A stretch of DNA of 64,000 nt from DATAXP01 sp963708675 (GCA_963708675.1 CAVPTO010000003.1:3162001-3226000); one strand, 5' to 3'. Counted from the first letter of the stretch, positions 34,660-45,572 are shown. Notes: generated by a model not told the origin, from the sequence alone. Program-made: numbers and translations.

Positions 34660-35534
34660 GCGACGCCATCTCGACTGTCGTCGCCGCGCCACGAACTCGC
34701 AATCGCTTTCGTCAAATCACGGCGATCGCCACTTCCGCGATCGTCGCCTTTGTCGCGATCGGTTCGATTCGCCAGCCGTCAGGCCCGGCCGATGGCGTCT
34801 CGCTCGCGCCATGCGACGCGCACGCCGACGCATCTGTTTCGCCAGCGAACTCGCCGCCCCGCTTTCGTCTGGCGACGTTCAACATCCACGGCGGCAAAGG
34901 ACGCGACGGCCATGTCGACCTGGCACGCACCGCATCGTGTCTGCAACGTTTCGACATTGTCGGACTGAACGAAGTGCATGGCGCTTGGTTGTTGCCAAGT
35001 CTCGACCAAGCCCACCAGTTGGCCGACGATTTGGATCGCGACTTCATATTCGCACCGACCGAGCGACGTTGGTGGCATTACGACTTTGGCAACGCAGTAT
35101 TGTCGTCAATGCCGACACAATCGTGGCGGCGTGTGCCATTGCCGCATCATGACGCCAAGAGTTACCGCAACTTCATCGAGCTCACGTTCGATGTGAACTC
35201 GCAGCCCGTGCATGTGATCGTCACGCACTTGGAACGCGGCGCCGCTGCCGATCGCACGGCGCAATGGCATGAGGCGACCACGCGATTCCTCGCCTTGCCC
35301 AAGCCGGCCGTGCTCATGGGCGACATGAACATGACTCGCGACGACTCCTTGATGCGCGAATTGCTCGCCGATGGCGAAATCATCGATCCACTGGCCAACT
35401 TGCCCGCCGGACGACCGGAAGACCGCATCGATTGGATTCTCGTGCGCGGCCTGAAGTGCTTCGACCGCGGCTCGATCGACATCGGCGCGTCCGATCACCC
35501 GTGCTATTGGGTCGAGTGCGATGTCGATCGCTAA
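34656..35534 (+). CDS. Membrane-anchored endonuclease/exonuclease/phosphatase-fold protein
   Basis: 292 residues, GTG start overlapping the glycosyltransferase stop by 4 bases (GTGA), so it belongs to the same operon. One hydrophobic segment near the start (about 24-41) acts as anchor or signal. The EEP fold is clear: LATFNIHGGKGRDG, VGLNEVHGA, HVIVTHLERGAAADR, LMGDMNMTRDDS and the final DWILVRG..IGASDHPCYWVE. These carry the metal-binding Asn/Glu and the catalytic Asp/His. Substrate could be a phosphodiester, sphingolipid or phospho-sugar in the envelope; unknown. Confidence 0.85.
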   Translation: MSDAISTVVAAPRTRNRFRQITAIATSAIVAFVAIGSIRQPSGPADGVSLAPCDAHADASVSPANSPPRFRLATFNIHGGKGRDGHVDLARTASCLQRFDIVGLNEVHGAWLLPSLDQAHQLADDLDRDFIFAPTERRWWHYDFGNAVLSSMPTQSWRRVPLPHHDAKSYRNFIELTFDVNSQPVHVIVTHLERGAAADRTAQWHEATTRFLALPKPAVLMGDMNMTRDDSLMRELLADGEIIDPLANLPAGRPEDRIDWILVRGLKCFDRGSIDIGASDHPCYWVECDVDR

Positions 35535-35550
35535 AGGGCCTTTCAAAACT

Positions 35551-35605
35551 GCTTAGCCGGGTTGTCCACAACCCGGAATCCGCCGCATGGACGCGGCGGC
35601 TAAGC
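35551..35605. repeat. Two hairpins inside an outer inverted repeat
   Basis: GCTTAGCC (35551-35558) pairs with GGCTAAGC (35598-35605). Between them are two perfect or near-perfect hairpins, CCGGGTTGTCCACAACCCGG and CCGCCGCATGGACGCGGCGG. The structure resembles a three-way junction. It lies between convergent stops at 35534 and 35611 and could terminate both transcripts. Confidence 0.7.
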
Positions 35606-35610
35606 AAACG

Positions 35611-36534
35611 TCAACGCTCGGGCGTTACGATGAGTCGGTTCAGTTGCCGCACCGTAACCAGCGGAACGTAACCCGCCTCGATCGCTCGGCGATACATTTC
35701 CTCGCGATTCTCGGGCTTGCGAGGATAGTCGATCAAAAACACCGGCTTGCCCGCCTTCTTAAATTGAGCGACGAAGTTCTCGACGTAATTCACTTCCTTG
35801 GGTTTCTGCCGCTTGTCGCCGTTGAAATAAAAGTCCTCGCGGCCTAAAGCATCGACCAGCCCGAGGTATCCGGGTTCTTCGACGAGCGCCTCGCCGTTCT
35901 GCGCCACGACCAGGAAGTCGGCTCGCCGCGTCCGGGCGTAACTCGCGATCCGTTCGATCCACGCCACCATTTTCGTCCGCGCGTCCTTCACGCCTCGCTC
36001 TTCCCAAAACTCGAAGCCGTCGACGATGTCGAGATACACGCCGTCGTAACCATCAGCCACGATCTGATCGAGCTGCGCGTCGGGCTGGCCGAGAATCAGC
36101 GATTGCCACGCGTCATCCCAATAATGCACCTCGAAGTTCCCCTTCCAGTCGGGATTCTCGGGGCCTAGCCACGCAGGCGGCTCGCGCTTCCACACTTTCT
36201 TCCAGTACGGTCGATAGTCCTCGGCTTCGCCAATCGAAAGGTACGCCAAAACGATGCGCGGCCGGCCGTCCGGCTTCTTGCGTAAACGTGCAACTTCGGC
36301 AGGCGTCAAACGCTCGTCGTCGCCGTGAGGTTCAAGCACGAGCAAGTCGGCCGGCGATTCAGCAGCTTCGGCGACCTTGATCTTCTGAAGCTGATAGCCG
36401 AAACGATTCACGGCACTCAAGCGCTTCGCACGAAGACCCACCGCGGCCGAGTCGTCGGCTTGGCAAGCGACGGGCAAGAAGAGGGAGACGCAAAGCGTTG
36501 CCACGCCGATGGTAGTTTGTCGTCGGTAACTCAT
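35611..36534 (-). CDS. Secreted TM1410/MJ1477-type glycoside hydrolase (GH114-like)
   Basis: 307 residues. A signal peptide (MSYRRQTTIGVATLCVSLFLPVACQA) is followed by a TIM-barrel of the TM1410 family: YQLQKIKVAEAAESPADLLVLE, IVLAYLSIGEAEDYRPYW, WHY-like FEVHYWDDAWQSLI, and YDGVYLDIVDGFEFWEE with likely catalytic acids. The final PVFLIDYP closes the barrel. Relatives include endo-alpha-1,4-polygalactosaminidases. The cysteine in ACQA raises the alternative of a lipoprotein. Its ATG overlaps the stop of the upstream GTPase gene by 4 bases. Confidence 0.85.
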   Translation of the reverse strand: MSYRRQTTIGVATLCVSLFLPVACQADDSAAVGLRAKRLSAVNRFGYQLQKIKVAEAAESPADLLVLEPHGDDERLTPAEVARLRKKPDGRPRIVLAYLSIGEAEDYRPYWKKVWKREPPAWLGPENPDWKGNFEVHYWDDAWQSLILGQPDAQLDQIVADGYDGVYLDIVDGFEFWEERGVKDARTKMVAWIERIASYARTRRADFLVVAQNGEALVEEPGYLGLVDALGREDFYFNGDKRQKPKEVNYVENFVAQFKKAGKPVFLIDYPRKPENREEMYRRAIEAGYVPLVTVRQLNRLIVTPER

Positions 36535-38405
36535 TGCATGACCTTGTTCTTCGGATCATAAGCGCCGTCATGAAGTATCGACAGCGCTGCTTCGACTTCG
36601 CGAAACGGCGCGCTCTCGGCGACTGCCGCGCCTTCGCGCAGCTCGGCCAACATGCCGCCGAGCAACTCGCGTTCTAACCACGCAGCAAGCCATGCGGCGC
36701 GTTGCGAGGCGTAACGGTTTTGAAGGCGACGGAACAATCTCGCCGCGGCTTGCTTGATGCTATCGCCGGTCGCGCTCACCAAGGCTTCGCCGCCTGCGGT
36801 CACACCGCCCGTGATCGCTGCCTCGGTCGCGATCTGTGTCGCCGTGTGGCCGACGACTTGCGTCGCGGCTGTATGCACCACGTCACCTGCAAACGCGCCG
36901 CCGGTGACGACCAGGCTGACGGTGATCACCGGCCGAGCGAGCGCCGCGACGTGATCCAACGATTGCAGCCACCACACAGCGCGCGGGTTGTCCTTGCGCC
37001 AAGCGTCAAGCTCCTCGCGAAGGTACGCTCGATATTCGTCATCCAACGTCGGCAGCGCCTCGTAGTCGGCCTCGATGCGTTCGATCAGCCGAGCGCGCTC
37101 GTGACCGCTCAGCAACGACCGCAATCGCGGACGGAGGATTTCGTTGCCAAGTTCGGCAAGTCGCTGCAACTCGCCGAGCACCTTCTCGATCGTCTCGACA
37201 ATCGCGTCGCGCTGCTGCACTTGAAACAACGTCACCGGGTCGGTCGTCGACTGACCGAGGCCTTGCCAAGCCGCTCGGATGGGCCACGTCAGGCCTTTGC
37301 CGACCGTGCGATACACGCCATGAATCGTGCGCGACCACGGCGGACGTCGCTCGTCCCACCAACGTGTGATCTCTTCGACCAATAGCGACGCGGGAACCAC
37401 CGGCCAGCGCACGCGCGCCATCTCGGTGGCCGACAGTGCTCGCTCAGCCGCCTCGAACTGCCGACTCGCGGCGCGGATTTCGTTGAGATACGCTCCGGCT
37501 CCGCGACTCCCGTCGGTCACTTCGGCCATCGCCCCGCGGAACGTGCGAATTTTGATTTCGTCGAAGTGAAGCGATCCCAACTCGGCGCGCAGATCGGACG
37601 GTTTGCTCGGCGGCGACATTCCATCTCGTCCGACCTCGTAGAACGGCAATCGCAGGTCGTTGGCCGCTCGGCGATCGTGCGGCGCCACGTACACCATCTC
37701 GGGCTTGATGCCGGTCGACTCGACGAACACGGCCAGCCACTTCGGCCAATACGGTGCGTCGAGTTCCAAGTCGCATTGATTGAAAATGACGATCACCGCC
37801 TTGTCGGCTTCGGCCGCTTTGCGAAAGAACTGTTTCACCGCGGCGTCGTTGTACTTCTGCTGCGTGAGGACGGCGATGAGCACGTCGGCCACTTGGCGCA
37901 CGGTGTCGGCACGTTGCCAATTCACTTCGGCATCGGAATCGATGTCGGGCGTGTCGAGCAGCAATAGCCGCGGAGGCACGGTCGCCGCGCTACGCCAAAA
38001 GAGCAGGTGTTCGTCGTCGGCGACGAGCGGTTGTTCGGCTGATTGCCATCGCCGCAGCTCAAAGCCCTGAAAAATCGAGCGAAGTCCTGCCTCGTCGTCA
38101 AAACCCTTTGGCACCAGACAAACGGGGTGTTTGGTCCCCGCTGCCAGCGGACTCACGCCGCTGGCGTTTTGCCCGGCAAGTTGGTTGAACACGACGCTCT
38201 TGCCGATGTTCGTCCCGCCAACCACGGCAACCACCAACAGCGGCTCGCCCGTCGCCTGCGGCAACAGCTTGTGTCGCAGCAACTCGTACCACTCACGTCC
38301 CTTGAGTGTCCCGACGCCCAGCGCCGCCGCGCGCGGTTCGAGCGCGGTCAGTGCGCGATCGAGCGCCGAGAGATTGGCCGTCCACGCCTGATAGCTTGCG
38401 GTCAT
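36531..38405 (-). CDS. Dynamin-like/Era-like GTPase with C-terminal hydrophobic region
   Basis: 624 residues. The N-terminal G domain has P-loop GGTNIGKS (about residue 66), LLDTPDID as G3 (DTPD in place of DTPG, about 150) and NQCD as G4 (NKxD variant, about 208). A long helical region follows (about 290-480), then a hydrophobic stretch VITVSLVVTGGAFAGDVV (about 492) and TATQIATEAAITGGVTAGGEAL, which could insert into a membrane. Size and layout resemble bacterial dynamin-like proteins, but the assignment is by architecture. First gene of a two-gene unit with the secreted TM1410-type hydrolase. Confidence 0.75.
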   Translation of the reverse strand: MTASYQAWTANLSALDRALTALEPRAAALGVGTLKGREWYELLRHKLLPQATGEPLLVVAVVGGTNIGKSVVFNQLAGQNASGVSPLAAGTKHPVCLVPKGFDDEAGLRSIFQGFELRRWQSAEQPLVADDEHLLFWRSAATVPPRLLLLDTPDIDSDAEVNWQRADTVRQVADVLIAVLTQQKYNDAAVKQFFRKAAEADKAVIVIFNQCDLELDAPYWPKWLAVFVESTGIKPEMVYVAPHDRRAANDLRLPFYEVGRDGMSPPSKPSDLRAELGSLHFDEIKIRTFRGAMAEVTDGSRGAGAYLNEIRAASRQFEAAERALSATEMARVRWPVVPASLLVEEITRWWDERRPPWSRTIHGVYRTVGKGLTWPIRAAWQGLGQSTTDPVTLFQVQQRDAIVETIEKVLGELQRLAELGNEILRPRLRSLLSGHERARLIERIEADYEALPTLDDEYRAYLREELDAWRKDNPRAVWWLQSLDHVAALARPVITVSLVVTGGAFAGDVVHTAATQVVGHTATQIATEAAITGGVTAGGEALVSATGDSIKQAAARLFRRLQNRYASQRAAWLAAWLERELLGGMLAELREGAAVAESAPFREVEAALSILHDGAYDPKNKVMQ

Positions 38406-38418
38406 GCGTTATTCAAAA

Positions 38419-38441
38419 CCCAGGGCCCGCAGGCCCTGGGC
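38419..38441. repeat. CCCAGGG..CCCTGGGC palindrome
   Basis: A 23-base palindrome (CCCAGGGCCCGCAGGCCCTG, then GGC) in the divergent gap between the GTPase gene and uvrA. Third location of this family in the window. Confidence 0.65.
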
Positions 38442-38574
38442 TTGCGATGGCATGGACGTAATTCGTCGTTCGTGAATCTTTGGTGCTGGCGCGGTTGTCC
38501 GAGTGTACGCGTGTCCCGTAGAATAGCGGGTTCGTTACTCACCGCCGTCGAAACGGACTTCGCTCTCGTCGCCC

Positions 38575-41500
38575 ATGCCCGCTTCCGACATCGTTATCCA
38601 AGGCGCTCGCGAACACAACCTTCGCGACGTCAATCTGGTCCTGCCGCGCAACCAGCTCATTTGCCTCACCGGCGTTAGCGGCAGCGGCAAAAGCTCGCTC
38701 GCCTTCGACACGCTGTATGCCGAGGGGCAGCGGCGGTACGTCGAAAGCCTGTCCAGCTTCGCCCGTCAGTTTCTCGGGCAAATGCCGAAGCCCGACGTCG
38801 ATCTGATCTCGGGCCTCAGTCCCAGCATTTCGATCTCGCAGAAGTCGAGCGGCCAAAACCCGCGCTCGACCGTCGGCACCATCACCGAAATCTACGACTA
38901 CCTACGCGTGCTTTACGCTCGCTGCGGGCAGGGGCATTGCCCGAACTGCCATCGCGAGATCACCGCCCAGACGCGAGAGCAGATCATCGACCGCGTGCTG
39001 ACGCTCGAAGAAGGGACCAAGTTCGGCATCCTCGCGCCGATGATTCGGGCCCAAAAAGGCGAGTACCGCGACCTGTTCGAGGATCTGCTCAAGCAGGGCT
39101 TCGTCCGCGTGCGGGTCGATGGCACGGTCGTCAGCCTGAACGATCCGATTCGGCTCGATCGCCAGATGCGGCATAACATCGAGGTCGTCGTCGATCGCCT
39201 GACGGCGGGGCCGGGCTTACGAGCGCGATTGGCCGAGGCCGTCGAGTTGGCGCTGAAGGTCGGACAAGGCGAGTTGATCGTCGCGATTGAGCGCGACGAG
39301 ACGAAGAAATCGAAACGCGCCACGCCCGACGACATGCGACTGTCGGCTCACTACGCGTGTACGCATTGCGGACTAAGCTTCGAGCCGCCGAGCCCGCAAC
39401 TGTTCAGCTTCAACAGTCCGCAAGGCATGTGCATGGCGTGCCACGGGCTGGGCGAGATGTTCAGCTTCGACCCTGAGCTGTTGATCCCCGATCCGTCGAA
39501 GTCGCTCGTTGAGGGTTGCTTCGAACTGATCGGTCCTTGGAAAGACTTGGGGCGTTGGAAGAAGCATCTGTACGAAGGCGTCGGCGAGGCACTCGAACGC
39601 GCGAACGATCTCGAGCTTGGTTCGATCCTGAAAACGCCGTGGCGCGAGTTGACCGACAACGTGCGTCATCAGATTCTTTACGGAACGGGTCGGCTGCATA
39701 TCACGTACACATGGAAGCACGGCAGCGGCGTACACAAGTATGGCGGCGAGTTCGAAGGGCTGATTCCCGAGCTGCTCAGCAAACATCGCACGTCGAAAAG
39801 CGGCATGCAGCAGCGGCAGCTCGAGAAGTACATGCGCACGATCGGCTGCGAGGTGTGCGGCGGCGCGAGGCTCAACGAGCAAGCGCGTGCCGTCACGCTG
39901 GGTTCGCGACATCCGAACTTCGCCGACCAGCCCGCGAAGTCGTTGCCGCAGATCGCCGATCTCGCCGTGTCCGATGCCGCAGCCTTCTTCGGCGAGCTCG
40001 ATCTCGACGCGACACGACAGATCATTGCCGCCGAAGTGCTCAAGGAAATCCGCGGCCGACTCGGCTTTCTCACCAACGTCGGCCTCGAATACCTCACGCT
40101 CAGCCGCACCGCGCCGACGTTGTCGGGTGGTGAAAGTCAACGCATTCGCCTCGCCGGTCAGATTGGTTGCGGACTCGTCGGCGTGCTTTATATCCTCGAC
40201 GAGCCATCGATCGGCCTGCACCCGCGCGATAACGACCGCTTGCTCGCCACGCTCACACAGCTGCGAGATCTTGGAAATACGGTCGTCGTTGTCGAGCACG
40301 ATGAAGACACGATGCGCATTGCTGACCACATCGTCGACTTCGGCCCCGGCCCCGGCGTGCGCGGCGGCGAGGTCGTGGTCGCCGGCGATTTCGATGCCGT
40401 CTGTGCCGAGCCCCGCAGCCTGACCGGGCAGTTTCTCTCGGGCGCGCAAGATCGAATCGCCGCCGACCCGTCATCCGCGCGGCGATGCACAACTGCGCGT
40501 CGTCAATGCGGCCGAGAACAATCTGAAGGGGGTCGATTTCGAGATTCCGCTCGGCCTGTTCGTCTGCGTCACCGGCGTTTCGGGCTCGGGCAAGAGCTCG
40601 CTCGTCAACGGCATCCTCGTCGAAGCGCTGCGCCGCGACCTGAATGGCGGCGAAGGGGAGCCCGGCCAGCACGATCGCATCGAAGGGCTCGAACACCTCG
40701 ACAAACTCATCGCCATCGATCAATCACCCATCGGCCGTACGCCGCGATCAAACCCGGCCACCTACATTAAGGTCTTCGACGACATCCGCCATCTCTACAC
40801 GCAGCTGGCCGAGTCGAAGGCGCGTGGCTATCAAGAGGGCCGATTCAGCTTTAACGTCGCGGGCGGTCGTTGCGAGGCTTGCGAAGGCAACGGATCGAAC
40901 AAGTTGGAGATGGACTTTTTGGCCGACGTTTGGGTGACGTGCCCCGTCTGCGAAGGTCACCGCTTCAATCGCGAAACGCTCCAAGTGCGTTTCAAAGGCA
41001 AGAACATTGCCGAGGTGCTGGAGATGGACATCCAGCAGGCGCTCGCGCATTTCGAGAACATTCCGAAGGTCGCCCACAAGCTGCAGACATTGCACGACGT
41101 CGGGCTCGATTATCTCAAGCTCGGGCAACCTTCGCCGACGCTTTCCGGCGGCGAAGCTCAACGCGTGAAGCTCGCGCGCGAACTCGTCAAGAAAAGCACG
41201 GGCAAAACTCTGTACCTGCTCGATGAGCCGACGACTGGCCTGCACTTCGCCGACGTTCAGATGCTGCTCAAGGTGCTGCACGGCTTTGTCGAGGCGGGGA
41301 ACACGGTGCTCGTCGTTGAGCACAACTTGGACGTCATCAAGACGGCCGATTGGTTGATCGATCTGGGCCCTGAAGGTGGCGCCGGCGGTGGTCGACTCGT
41401 CGCGGCTGGAACGCCGGAACACGTGATGACCGTCGCGGAGTCGTACACGGGCCAAGCACTCGCGAAAGCCGACCGCGCGATCCCCTACTCGAAGAAGACG

Positions 41501-44500
41501 TCGCGCAAGGCGAAGAAGACCGAGGTCGTGCAGGCGACGGCGATCAAAGTGCAAGGCGCTCGTCAGCACAATCTGAAGAGCATCGACGTCGAGATTCCTC
41601 GCGACAAGATGACCGTTTGTTGCGGACCCAGCGGCAGTGGCAAAAGCTCGCTCGCCATGGACACGATCTATGCCGAGGGGCAGCGACGTTACGTCGAAAG
41701 CCTCAGTTCGTACGCGCGGCAGTTCGTTGGCCAGATGCCCAAGCCAATGCTCGATCACATCGAAGGCCTGTCGCCGGCCATCGCCATCGAACAGAAGAAC
41801 CTCGGCCACTCGCCGCGATCGACCGTCGGCACCGTCACCGAGATTTACGACTACCTGCGTATTCTTCTCGCACGCCTCGGCAAACCTTACTGCCCCGATT
41901 GCGACGTCCCCATCGGCACCCAAAGCGCCGACGAGATCATCGACAAGATCATGAAGCTCGATGACGGGACGCGGCTGTACCTGATGGCGCCCGTCGAAAT
42001 CGCCGTCGGTGAGAACTACGAGACACTGTGGGCCGACATCAAGGCTCGTGGTTACGTGCGGATGCGGGTCGATCGCAAGACTTACGAAGTCGACAGCCCG
42101 CCGACGATCGATCGTCGCCGCAAGCATCTCGTCGAAGTGGTCATCGATCGCGTGACGGTGCGCAGCGGCGGACGTTCGCGATTGGCAGACAGCATCGAGA
42201 GCGCACTTTCGCTCGGCAAAGGCGTGCTGCATCTCGCGTGGCCGCAAGACGACGTGCCCGAAGAGCAGTGGCGAACGGAGATTCACAGTCAGCATTACGC
42301 TTGCGACAAGTGCGGCCGCAGCTTCGAGCCTCTGACGCCGCACAACTTCTCGTTCAACAGTGCGCTCGGTTGGTGCCCGTCGTGCGAAGGGTTAGGCACG
42401 CAGCGAGGCGCGAACCCGGCCGCATTGCTTCGCGATCCGAAACTGTCGCTTGCCGACGGCGCGATCGAGCTATGGCCCGGCGTCGACGATGCACTGTTCG
42501 CCGCGATGCTCGACGCACTCGCCGCACACACGGGCATCCCGACCGACATCCCCTACGAGCAACTCTCGGCCCGGCACCGTCGCATCGTGCTGCACGGCAG
42601 CGGCGACGATTGGATCTCTGTATTCCCCAAGGGTCGGAAGAAGCAGGGCCAGCCGGTGTTTCGCTTTCAGTACAAGGGGCTGTACCCGGCACTCGACGAG
42701 GCGTCGAAGTTGTCGCCGACGCTGCGTGGCCGACTCGATCATCTTGTCGACGAAGTCGAGTGTTCGACCTGCGGTGGCAGCCGACTGCGCGACGACGCGG
42801 CCGCGGTGCGGTTCCGTGACCGCACGATCGACGAGATTTGCCGCACCCCGCTCGGCGCGTTGTTCGAGGAGTTCAACGGTTACAAGCTCACAGCCACCGA
42901 ACGCAAAGTAGCAGGCGAGTTGCTGCGCGAGGTGCGTAATCGCGTTCAGTTCCTCGTCGACGTGGGGCTCGAATATCTGTCGCTCTCCCGCGGAGCACCG
43001 ACGCTTTCGGGCGGTGAAGCGCAACGCATTCGGCTGGCCAGCCAGGTCGGCAGCGGCCTGACCGGCGTGCTCTACGTGCTCGACGAGCCGACGATCGGCC
43101 TGCACCCGCGCGATAACTTGCGCCTGCTCAAGGCGCTGCAACGCTTGCGCGACCTCGGCAACACACTGTTGTTAGTCGAGCACGACAAGGAAGTGATCGC
43201 CGCCGCGGATCAACTTCTCGACTTCGGCCCGCGCGCTGGCGAGCTGGGTGGCGAAGTCGTCGCCCGCGGTACGCCGGAGGAAGTTGGTCGCGCGAAGAAG
43301 TCGGTGACCGGGCCGTATCTGTCGGGCACGAAGGCGATCATGGTGCCGACGAACCGACGCGCGGCGGGAATTGCGGATTTCGGATTGCGGACTGCGGATT
43401 CGAAGAAAAAGTCTCGCAAGAACACGTCTCAATCCGAAATCCGCGATCCGAAATCCGCAATCCTCGAAGTTCTCGGCGCTCGCCACAACAACCTTCGCAA
43501 CGTGCACCTGCAAATTCCGCTGGGCACGTTCACGGTCATCACCGGCGTCAGCGGCAGCGGCAAGAGCTCGCTGATCGAAGACGTTCTGTACAACTCGCTC
43601 GCGCGGACATTGCATCGCGCGCGCACGTTCGCGGCGGCGCACGATTCGATTCGCGGCATCGAGCAAATCAACAAGGTCATTCGCGTCGATCAACAACCGC
43701 TCGGCAACTCGCCGACGTCAAACCCCGCGACGTACACAGGCGTGTTCGATCAGATTCGCGAGTTGTACGCCCACTTGCCCGAGTCGAAGCTGCGAGGCTA
43801 CACCGCGCGGCGATTCAGCTTCAACGTCCCTGGTGGTCGCTGCGAGAAGTGCGAAGGCAACGGCCAACTTCGCATCGAGATGCACTTCCTACCCGACGTG
43901 TGGATCGAATGCGACGAATGCCGTGGACGACGCTACAACACCGAGACATTGGCCGTGCGGTTCCATGGCCAAACGATTGCCGACGTGCTCGACATGCCCA
44001 TCGGCAAAGCCGTCGAGTTGTTCGCGAACATTCCGCAAGTTCGCCGCACCTTGCAAACGTTGTGCGACGTGGGGCTCGACTACCTGCGGCTCGGCCAATC
44101 GGCGCCGACACTGTCGGGCGGCGAGGCGCAACGCGTGAAACTCGCTGCCGAACTGTCGCGACCCGACACGGGGCAGACTTTGTATCTGCTCGATGAACCC
44201 ACGACCGGCTTGCACTTCGACGACCTCGCGAAGTTGCTCGATGTGTTGTCGCGGTTGGTCGACCTGGGCAACACAGTCGTCGTCATCGAGCACAATTTGG
44301 ACGTGATCAAGACGGCCGACTGGATCATCGACATGGGCCCCGAGGCCGGTGAAGGCGGCGGGCTAATCGTCTGCGCTGGCACGCCCGAGCAAATCGTCGA
44401 GTATTCAAAAGCCGCGACGAAATCGGCCAAGTCGAGTTCCACAAAGAACGGCACCCCACTGCCGCGATCGCACACGGGCGAAATGCTCGAAGAAGTGTTG

Positions 44501-45559
44501 AAGGCCGGCCCGCACGGCGAGCGCAAGCCACACGACTTCGCCGCTGCCGAAGCGCCGCGCGAAGAAGACCTCACGCTCACCGAAGTCGGCGTCGACGCCA
44601 AGATGCCGTGGGAGGCTGATGGCCGCCGTTGGCACACGCAAGAGCGCGTGGGCCGCAACGGCCAGGTCTGCAATTGGGACGGAAAGATTCTCGGCGCGGT
44701 CGTCGACAAGATTCACGAGCTTGGAGAGTTCAGCCCCACCAATTGGAACAATCGCAGCGTCGTTGAAATCTCGGCGGCCCGCAAAAGCGACGGTTGGTTC
44801 TTCCACGGCCTCACTGGCGAGCAGTGGCTATTGAGGCTCAAGTTTCGCGTGGCGAAGAAAAGCTTTCAGCGCGATGAACTCGTCACCGGCCTCGACCTTA
44901 AGCCGCTGAACGAGATGCACGACCTGCCGGTCTACGGCAGCGAGCCGCGTGTGAAGTGCAAAAATTTGCGTGGCCCGTGGCAAGAGGTGCAACTCGCGGT
45001 GCACAGTTGGGACGAGATCGACAAGCCCGCATTCTGGACTTTTTTGGAGTCGGCCGTCAAAGGCTTCGAGAAGTTCACCGACCGCATCGAATCGAATCCC
45101 GAGGACGTGATGCCTTGGAAAGTGCTTGGGCAGAAGTGGCATCTCTCTCGAAAAGGTTTCCCGCCTGGCAAACGCGTCGCATGGACGACCGAGGTGCTCG
45201 AAGAGTTGTGCGAGATGCTGACCGAGGCCGCGCCGGGCAGTCAGTTCCTTTGGAACAATCAGCAGGTGGTGCACGTTTGCATCAACGGCGTCGGCGAACC
45301 TTGGGCCACGATCCACACCAAGAAGCCCGCAGCCATCGACCTCGTGCTCGCTGGGCCGAAGCAAAAGTTCGCCCTCGGCCGCATCGCCGACCTCGGCCAC
45401 GAACCCGAGTTGCAAATCGACCGTGCCGACCGCGACCTGGTGAAGATCAAACTCATCGACATCGAGCACATCGGTGACGGGCTCGCACAGTTTTTGCGCG
45501 AACATCACGAGGCCGTGCTGGCGTCGCAACCGGCGAAGCGGTTGGCCGCGAGCAGATAG
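38575..45559 (+). CDS. uvrA: Tandem (double-length) UvrA with duplicated C-terminal domain, one frameshift
   Basis: About 2328 residues after correction; ordinary UvrA is about 950. DNA damage recognition subunit of the UvrABC nucleotide excision system. Two complete UvrA units are fused. Unit 1 has Walker A GVSGSGKSS (about 34-42) with signature LSGGESQRI (about 517), then GVSGSGKSS (about 669) with LSGGEAQRV (about 857). Unit 2 has GPSGSGKSS (about 1019) with LSGGEAQRI (about 1477), then GVSGSGKSS (about 1657) with LSGGEAQRV (about 1847). Each unit keeps the CxxC zinc module RCEACEGNG / RCEKCEGNG. Residues about 1990-2328 are an extra domain present twice. The frame breaks at GGCGCGCAAG (about 40441-40450). 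Restoring CG gives SGARKIESPPTRHPRGDAQL, the normal inter-domain linker. A nested repeat at 43370-43461 is in frame between units 2a and 2b. Confidence 0.93.
43370..43461. repeat. GCGGATT nested inverted repeat inside uvrA
   Basis: Left arm ATTGCGGATTTCGGATTGCG (43370 to about 43400) and right arm, to 43461, ending GATCCGAAATCCGCAAT, are complementary over about 31 bases around a 30-base spacer. Each arm repeats a GCGGATTtC unit. In frame it reads IADFGLRTADS ... QSEIRDPKSAI, a signature seen when this class of repeat lands in coding sequence. Confidence 0.75.
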
Positions 45560-45572
45560 GAGGAAATACGGA

